Positions 57,751-64,000 of a DNA stretch of 64,000 nucleotides are shown here, piece by piece; the stretch's first letter is position 1, and the number at the start of each line of letters is the position of its first letter. Position numbers and translations under genes: made by a program. Source of the stretch: Daucus carota subsp. sativus. Lineage: Eukaryota; Streptophyta; Magnoliopsida; Apiales; Apiaceae. The stretch is taken from positions 52,289,214 through 52,353,213 of the forward strand of contig NC_030381.2 of the NCBI RefSeq assembly GCF_001625215.2, given 5' to 3'. The notes under the pieces were generated by a model, which was given only the letters and a program-made list of their open reading frames with translations, did no database searches and was not told where the DNA came from.

Positions 57751-58740
57751 CGGCAAATACAATACAGTCCGCAAATCTTGCTGGTCATGAATCATATATA
57801 CCAGATGTACCTGCTTCTGGCTTGTAGCTAGGGTTTTAATTCTTCGATTCTCATGTTAAATGTGAACATGAATACGCGAGTATTTGTAGTTTCTGATTTT
57901 TATGATTAGACTAATTAAGTTCGTGTCTTATGGGCATGTTTACTCATTTCAAATTTGTGTTAAGAATCAGGTTAAGTTTTATATTATCATGTAGAAATTA
58001 GTATTCTTTGAATAATCATTCTTGAAATAATCTTTTCACAGAATCCCATTAAATTTCTCATAGCTATTTTATTAGCCAATCAGTTACGCACGAATTTAGT
58101 AATTAATTAGGTCTTTGCGGGCCTAATTAATCAACCATATATTCGGACCAACATATTTCATATTTAATTGCGACATTTATTTTTTGGTCTATAATAATTT
58201 TAGCTCATATTTGATAAAAATATAGAATTGTTCATATATTGAGGATACTTATAATAATTATGCAAGCACATTACAAAGATACAATCTTTTCACGACGAAA
58301 TTTTGAACTTGAAACTATCATAATTAAGTGCCAAATTATGACAAATATATTTAATTATTTTCGTTCAAGTAGTAAGTTCATCAAGACGCGTGTTCGTCAT
58401 AAGTCGAGTAAAAGCGTCAAAAGTTTTGGCTCTACATACATTCGGAGTATTATATATATCTAAGAACACCTACCCAGGGTAATGAACTACAATCCTGCAG
58501 GTACTTACTCCATAAACTTAAGGACGCGGTCAAGAATCCGAATTACTAAATTATTATATTTGCTAGAACTCGGACACGGTCAAGAACTCTAACTACAGAA
58601 AGATGTGCAAGATATGTTATTCCTTAACATTAAAATCAAAACTCAATATAGTTAAAAGATCTTCTTGAAATATACTCTAATCGCCTGCAGAAACCCACCC
58701 TTTCATCTCGATTTATATCTGTAAAATTCAGGAAAAACTG
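57751..58740. other. intergenic, upstream of COPT-like gene
   Basis: AT-rich and unique. It includes the likely promoter and leader of the gene at 58741. No repeat or other gene is supported. Confidence 0.4.
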
Positions 58741-59031
58741 ATGAACATGATACTCTACTGGGCAAAAAGCGTTGCCTTATTGTTTGATTCATGGAAGACT
58801 AATCCAATATTTGCCATGGCCATAATTTTTCTATTTTCCGCCCTCGTCGGCGTCTTCAAGTACCTGACGGACTCCTTGATCAGAACCAAGCTTCTTGATC
58901 CTCTGCTGAAATCTAAACTGAGGTATGGTGGGAAATTGTCGAAATTCCTTGGCGCTATAGCGTTCCTAGTCAATTGTGCTGTCGCATACATGATAGGCCT
59001 TGCATTTGGATATTTCATGAACAAAAGCTGA
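58741..59031 (+). CDS. short COPT/CTR-like membrane protein lacking the MxxxM segment
   Basis: Intronless, 96 residues. It aligns with the COPT5-like protein encoded 1.7 kb downstream: MNMILYWAKSVALLFDSWKT against [20 protein letters not shown], a first membrane span at about 23-43, then LGAIAFLVNCAVAYMI against [17 protein letters not shown]. It then jumps directly to GLAFGYF (G86-G90 GxxxG), so roughly 18 residues containing the copper-coordinating MxxxM of the second span and the start of the third are missing. The amino-terminal MHM is MNM. As a result only two membrane spans are expected. The frame is clean, so this may be a conserved non-transporting partner, or a young pseudogene without stops. 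Start chosen at the first ATG. Confidence 0.78.
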   Translation: MNMILYWAKSVALLFDSWKTNPIFAMAIIFLFSALVGVFKYLTDSLIRTKLLDPLLKSKLRYGGKLSKFLGAIAFLVNCAVAYMIGLAFGYFMNKS

Positions 59032-59210
59032 TCTGCAAGTTTTGTTGATAATCCAGGTGCAGATTCGGTATTCTATCCCCTACATTTCTATGTAAAATGT
59101 ATTGTATTTTATACTGCATCTTGTTGTTGGCTGTTTGTGTGGAATTTGACATATACCTTGTACTTTAGTACTCCATTTTGTAAATTGATTTTTGAATCAC
59201 TTAAAAATTA

Positions 59211-59461
59211 CTCCCTCCGTCCCCCTGAGTTGTATACATTGGGGGACGGGGACGCGGCACGGACTTTAATGCTCCTGTAAAGTGTAGTTGTGTAATTTAT
59301 TTTTAAAATTTTTTTTTTCTGAATTAAAGTTTGGATGTTATATTTTTATTCAGAAAAAGAAAATCTCAAAAATAAGTTACGGAACTATATTTTATAAGAG
59401 CATTGAAATGCGTGTCGAGCAGTTGAAAAGAAACGTATACAATTAAATGGGACAGAGGGAG
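59211..59461. mobile_element. Stowaway-type MITE (251 bp)
   Basis: Ends CTCCCTCCGTCCCCCTGAGT and AAATGGGACAGAGGGAG, with TA at both sides (59209-59210 and 59462-59463). It lies 180 bases after the COPT-like stop. Confidence 0.85.
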
Positions 59462-59492
59462 TAGTATTTTTAAATTTTCTTATTATTAACAT

Positions 59493-59685
59493 CGGTTTTT
59501 CTATGGTGTGCCCATGGGCACATGCTAAGCGCGGAAAATTTTGTGCTTGGATCATTTTGATTGGTTCCTATCTCATGATAATGATGGACCACCCTGCAAA
59601 TACACCAACCACACCAATCAAAATCTCCCAAATACAAAAATTTCCGCGCTTAGTATGTGCCCATGGGCACACACAAGCCAAACCG
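59493..59685. mobile_element. Mutator-like MITE, copy 2 (193 bp)
   Basis: Same family as 4679-4868: CGGTTTTTCTATGGTGTGCC at the left, and the complement of CGGTTTGGCTTGTGTGTGCC at the right. The 9-base direct repeat TATTAACAT lies at 59484-59492 and 59686-59694. Confidence 0.9.
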
Positions 59686-60127
59686 TATTAACATATACAA
59701 AAATCATGAGTCGTATTTTTGTTAGAGAAAATTACTTTCAATACATTAAAATCACCTAACTATGCCTAAAAATCAAACAAACTTACTCCTTACGTTCCTT
59801 CCATTTGTTAATACTTTTTTATATTGTTTGACATACATTTTAATTAAAAAGTACAAAAGATATAATTTTATAATTTATTTTTGCACTTTACTTATTTTAA
59901 AAAAATTAAGATAATTTATGAAACTATATACTATATATGAGTTTTAAAATACTTGCGGAACCGTTTCTCAAACTAAGAGGGATAACACATACTACTAAAT
60001 GTTAACAATCCAAAATGATGGAGAAAATATTTATAAATATATTGTATGAACTGAAATTCTTATCTAAATAACGAGATATTGGTCAAAATAATTTTTTAAA
60101 ATAATTTTAAATATATACAAATAATAA

Positions 60128-60466
60128 GATACTGTTTGGGGTTGTTGCAAACAGCAGCAACAGCTTTTTGCTGAAAAACTGTTTGATAAATCTAAAAGCA
60201 GCTTTTCTGAACAGCAGCTTTTAGCTGAAAAGCTATTTTTAGTATAACCAGGTCCTCCTATACTTTTGAAAAAAGCTGTTTTCAGCGGAAGCTGTTACAA
60301 ATTTCACTATCAAACCTCACTAAAAAATTATTATTTTATATATTATAACTCAAAATAAGCAATATCAAAAAAATTACCAAACAGTTATCTAATTTTTATA
60401 ACAGCACTTTTTTTATCAGAATTTTTTCTCACGGTACACAACAATTTTTAACAGCACAACCCTAAA
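60128..60466. mobile_element. hAT-like MITE, CTGTTTGG-ended family, reverse copy
   Basis: Reverse-oriented relative of 21978-22344, starting ATACTGTTTGGGGTTGTTGC with the AAAAGCAGCTTTTCTGAACA and GAAGCTGTTACAAATTTCAC motifs. The right terminus is eroded. It lies in the COPT5 promoter, about 265 bases upstream of its ATG. Confidence 0.7.
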
Positions 60467-60660
60467 TTTGTAAAAGTCAGTCGAGCTAAATATTCCTATT
60501 CCGATAGGGAATAGTAACACAAGAACAAAATAAAAGTACCGGATTCTCCCAAGTTGCACACGCTGTTATAACTTGTAAGCATCTCCCACCCATACATTCT
60601 ATCTGTATCTTTCTACGTCAACATCTTCCCCCAACCACCATATTTCAACTCTCCCAACCA

Positions 60661-60730
60661 ATCTCTCTCTCATCTCTCTCTCTCTCTCTCTCCCATCTCT
60701 CCCTCTCTCTCTCCCATCTCTCTCTCTCAA
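60661..60730 (+). repeat. CT-rich tract in COPT5 leader
   Basis: Several (CT)n runs interrupted by CCATCTC, ending two bases before the COPT5 ATG. Such pyrimidine tracts are frequent in plant 5' UTRs and core promoters. Confidence 0.85.
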
Positions 60731-60731
60731 G

Positions 60732-61160
60732 ATGATGCACATGACATTCTACTGGGGAACAAACGTCACCATCCTATTCGATGCATGGACTACCAGCTCC
60801 TACACTTCCTACGCAATCTCTCTCCTCCTCTGCTTTCTCGCCGCCGTCCTCTACCAGTTCATCGAGGCCTGGCGGATCAAACTCAAGCTCCTCGCTTCAT
60901 CTCCCCCGCAATCCGGCCTAAACGTCCCCCTCATCCAATCTAACATCGCCGGTGCCGGAAAGTCACCGTCGAAAGTCGCTGGCGCCGTAGTTTTCGGAAT
61001 TAACTCGGCTATAGGCTACATGCTGATGCTTGCGATCATGTCGTTTAACGGCGGCGTTTTTGTCGCGATTGTCGTCGGAATCGCGGCCGGATATTTTGTG
61101 TTTCGGAGTGGTGATGAGGATGATCAGGTGGTTGTTGATAATCCTTGTGCTTGTGCGTGA
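60732..61160 (+). CDS. COPT5: COPT5-like copper transporter
   Basis: CTR-family copper(I) transporter of 142 residues, intronless. The Arabidopsis COPT5 homologue exports copper from the vacuole and prevacuolar compartment. Features: MMHM at the start; first membrane span at about 24-44; a linker with PLIQS; second span at about 81-103 with the essential MxxxM at M99-M103 ([12 protein letters not shown]); third span at about 107-124 with GxxxG at G116-G120; and a Cys-rich end, NPCACA, matching the CPCA end I recall for AtCOPT5. CTR proteins work as trimers. Codon use is GC-richer than the surroundings, as in many expressed genes. The start is the first ATG of the doublet just after the CT tract. 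The shorter paralogue lies upstream in the same orientation. Confidence 0.95.
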   Translation: MMHMTFYWGTNVTILFDAWTTSSYTSYAISLLLCFLAAVLYQFIEAWRIKLKLLASSPPQSGLNVPLIQSNIAGAGKSPSKVAGAVVFGINSAIGYMLMLAIMSFNGGVFVAIVVGIAAGYFVFRSGDEDDQVVVDNPCACA

Positions 61161-61766
61161 TTAATTTCCGTCCTGATTGTTTGTATAATAAATTTATATT
61201 ATTGATCACTTTTAGTTTTTAACGTTTTCGATATTAAGGTCTAATTTTTGATGCTTTTAATGTTTTCGTTTAGACTTGGCCGTATTATTGATCGGGTTCG
61301 GAAAATATTACAAACATAAAATTTAATAATATAGAAAAGCGCGAAATATTTCTTTCTCACCACGATATATGATTTTTAACGGTAAATATATTTTATCCAT
61401 CTCATTCAATTTTTATATAATTTCTTTATTATTTGACATATATTTAAAAAAATTATAAAAATATTTATAATTTATTACAAAAAATTGTTTTTAATAAAAT
61501 TTAACTATTATCCTCTTTTATTTAAAATTTATAAAATAATATTTTATAAAAATTTAATATACATGCCGAATTCTCCCTCACAACCGTATAATATTTACCA
61601 AAACAGGGCCGGTATATTTTGGTGCTATGATCCGTAACGTGGATTCGATTATTGTATGGGCATTAAAGAATAATATGGTTGACGAAGAACAGTTGGCGTT
61701 ATGGATGGATTGGTTGATTGTTTGGTTTGGAACGTACATTGTTTTCGTGGAGTATCCACTCACCAG
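61161..61766. other. 3' flank of COPT5
   Basis: AT-rich. A short open frame at 61627-61762 (MIRNVDSIIVWALKN...) has no recognisable homology and is cut by the element at 61767, so it is not called a gene. Confidence 0.4.
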
Positions 61767-62448
61767 TAGGGGTGCCCATGGGTTATTAAAACCCGCCCAA
61801 ACCGATCTAACCGACCCAACCCGACTCTAAACCAACCCGAAAATATTTAACCCGAATTTTGATTGGGTTAAAAATTATTAAAACCGATTTAAATGGGTTG
61901 GGTTAGGGTTTTGCCTATAACCCGCCCATTCTAACCCGACCCGCATATTTTATTTAGTTTTAATATATTTTATTTTTTTTTACTGAAACACTTTTAGATG
62001 TCTTTCTATCTAAACTAACATTATATCACATATTACTTAAATTCATAATAAATGTGTGAAACAATAACTAATTTGAACGAATTATGAGTTCCGCTTAATA
62101 AGAACTAAGTTATTGGCAAACAAACTCGATAATGAGCTCAACTTGTCTTGAAAAAATTGTGAAGCTTAATAAGAACTAAGCTATTGACAAACAAACTTGA
62201 TAATGAGCTCAACTTATCTTGAAAAAATTGTGAAATTACAAAACTAAGTGATCATACCTCAAACTCATTTTCTAGTAACCTATTCTACCCAACCCAAACC
62301 GACCCAAACCGAAATAAAATCTAACCGACCCAACCCGATGAAATTTAAATCGAACGTTAGTTGGGTTAAAAATTAAAAAAACCGAACTAAATGGGTTGGG
62401 TTAGGGTTTAATATATAATCCGCCCAACCCGATCCGCGGGCACCCCTA
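61767..62448. mobile_element. hAT-type non-autonomous element (682 bp)
   Basis: Perfect 11-base inverted ends TAGGGGTGCCC / GGGCACCCCTA and an exact 8-base target duplication CTCACCAG (61759-61766 and 62449-62456). The subterminal parts are full of CCGACCCAACCCGA and GGGTTGGGTTAGGGTTT motifs, arranged inverted at the two ends. A 71-base unit (GCTTAATAAGAACTAAGnTA) is tandemly repeated at 62093-62235. No transposase. Confidence 0.93.
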
Positions 62449-62456
62449 CTCACCAG

Positions 62457-63958
62457 GACGTTTCGGCAGTTTTGACATTTGGCCCGTACCAGAAAATTAT
62501 TCTACGGCTTCGAATGTATTTTAATGGTTTTCAGTAAAATTTATGAAAATGTAAAAACGAGAAAATTTTGGAGCGTTAAAGTAGAGAGCTGGAAAGAAAA
62601 TTGTGCAAGTAAACAGGCCCAGATACTTTCTTCGAAAAATCCTTCTTCAGAAAAGTCTCACGATGCTTACAGAAGCATTGAGCGATATTTCAGTTTTTTT
62701 CGTAGCCACAGCCCACAGGCCCACAGACTTGATCTGGTAGCTATGAGTAAATTCAGTATGGGAAATTAGGTAGGACTGTCGATACATGAAACACGTGAAT
62801 TTAGACAGGGCTGTGAATGTGATTCAGATAATTCATATTTTGGAGATAAATTTGCCGATATTTAGATTTAAATATAAATTTGAAAAATGAAAATCTGCAT
62901 TCAAAATTGTATATAGATTAAAAATATCATAAAAATTCTGAATTTAAATTGATGGATAATAATATCTCAATTATCACTATTTCATAGAGAGGGAAGTCTT
63001 TTAGTGGTACACAAATAAAGTGGGTGTTTGGCCTAACTTAAAATAAGCATTTCTGGGCTTATGAGTTTTTCAGTCGTTTTGATATTTAATTATAATTTTG
63101 ATATAGTGTATAACTTAGTATATAATATTTTAATTATAATCAAACTATGTAACTTACAATACCCGCCCCTCAGTTGTATAACTAGAATACAATATTTTAT
63201 TGTAACTATAAATTTCTTAAAAGTTTGAGTATCCGACACGACTCGAAGCACGACCTAAAACCAACTCAAAAAAAATACAAATTAGGATCGGGTTTTTGAC
63301 TTTCGGGTCGGGTTCGGGTTGAGCTTTAAAAAACTATGTACCTCCAACTCGACACGAACCCGACTCATTACCCGAAATTGACACCCCACCCCACTAACTA
63401 GTCCAAGTTTCATGAAAGCATGGATTACACTGTACCAAACGAGTCCCCTGACTCTTTCAGAACTGCAAGGCGATGTAGATGATACCAGTCCTCCAAGTAT
63501 AGTAGTAATGCCAAAAGTGACTCTCTTTTTTGTCATTTTTGCTAAGGCCAAAAGTGACTCTTTACATGCATAAAACGATAATTATATTATTTCGATAGCA
63601 AAAGATCGATGTTTTCCGCCTCCTATATGTGGATTTATATACCTTTTCCGGGGGGAAAATTACAATTTTTTCTACAGAAGAAATTGACAATACAAGATGA
63701 ATAGTCGACGAAAGGATCGAAACAAATAATTCCATGTCCTTCGAATACTAAGGAGCGTTACACGATGCACATATCAATGATTTAAATAATGCATCACTCA
63801 AATTTAGCATATGATGAACGGTAGAGACATCGCGGGTTTATTTTGTAGGAGGCAGGTGTTAAAAATTTTATTTGATGAAATAACCACTTCCACAAAATTA
63901 AAAGTTAAATGTGAGAGACACAACTTATATGCTTCTAACGTGCAGCTTCTTAACATCC
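62457..63958. other. intergenic before tRNA gene
   Basis: No gene supported. At about 63230-63400 a segment with CCGAACCCGACCCG-type motifs resembles half of the hAT-type element at 61767 and is probably an old copy. A frame at 62479-62769 starts only at TTG and lacks recognisable homology. Confidence 0.4.
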
Positions 63959-64000
63959 GACGCTTTGGCCGAGTGGTTAAGGCGTGTGCCTGCTAAGTAC
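63959..64000 (+). tRNA. tRNA-Ser(GCU), 5' part only
   Basis: The sequence GACGCTTTGGCCGAGTGGTT followed by AAGGCGTGTGCCTGCTAAGT matches the 5' half of plant tRNA-Ser with anticodon GCT. Box A (TGGCCGAGTGG) and the anticodon loop are present; the variable arm, box B and 3' acceptor strand lie beyond the window. Transcribed by RNA polymerase III. Whether the gene is complete cannot be seen. Confidence 0.88.

Noticed and set aside
59493-59685. Frames of 62 and 72 codons
   Set aside because: They run through the palindromic Mutator-like MITE and its flank.
1-64000. LTR retroelement or other virus-like copy
   Set aside because: No paired long terminal repeats, primer-binding site, gag/pol-like domain or capsid/envelope frame was recognised anywhere in the window.
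1-64000. CRISPR array or prokaryotic operon features
   Set aside because: All tandem repeats are two-copy or microsatellite, and the genes are plant nuclear with spliceosomal introns.

Overview
The window is plant nuclear DNA from a eudicot. Spliced genes, an intronless F-box family, a TIR-NB-ARC-LRR gene (absent from grasses), miR160 hairpins, CACTA, Mutator, hAT and Stowaway-type elements and AT-rich spacers all point that way. An asterid such as an Apiaceae member is my guess, not a result. No LTR retroelement or other virus-like copy was recognised.

Layout. 1-3.6 kb: the 5' part of a TIR-NB-ARC-LRR immune receptor on the minus strand, cut by the window edge. 3.7-8.2 kb: a gene-free stretch packed with short transposons, several with exact target-site duplications. 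8.9-13.2 kb: a complete CID7-like gene (PAM2, CUE, DUF1771, Smr) on the minus strand. 15.5-16.2 kb: a small DUF1677 gene on the plus strand. 17-57.7 kb: an array of eight related, intronless F-box/FBA copies, all on the minus strand, six apparently intact and two broken. They fall into three subtypes, here called A, B and C, in the order A-B, C-A-B, C-A-B from low to high coordinate. The two C-A-B triplets lie in a roughly 15 kb tandem segmental duplication (about 26.5-42.3 and 42.9-57.75 kb). Spacers of several units carry decayed fragments of a RhoGAP-family gene (At5g61530-like) and of an unidentified plus-strand gene.

The far end of each large block carries MIR160-type hairpins on the plus strand: two in tandem in block 1 and one in block 2. 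None encodes the textbook miR160. Two change base 2 of the mature arm and one changes the central bases, but all keep a long paired stem.

57.8-64 kb: a shortened copper-transporter-like gene lacking the MxxxM segment, a full COPT5-like copper transporter, a hAT-type non-autonomous element with a clean 8-bp target duplication, and the first 42 bases of a tRNA-Ser(GCU) gene at the window edge.

How the genes may relate: the F-box proteins should be SCF substrate receptors, the TNL an immune receptor, CID7 a poly(A)-binding-protein partner, COPT5 a copper exporter of internal compartments, and miR160 a regulator of ARF10/16/17 auxin response factors. Apart from the co-duplicated F-box and miR160 loci, nothing in the sequence shows that they act together.
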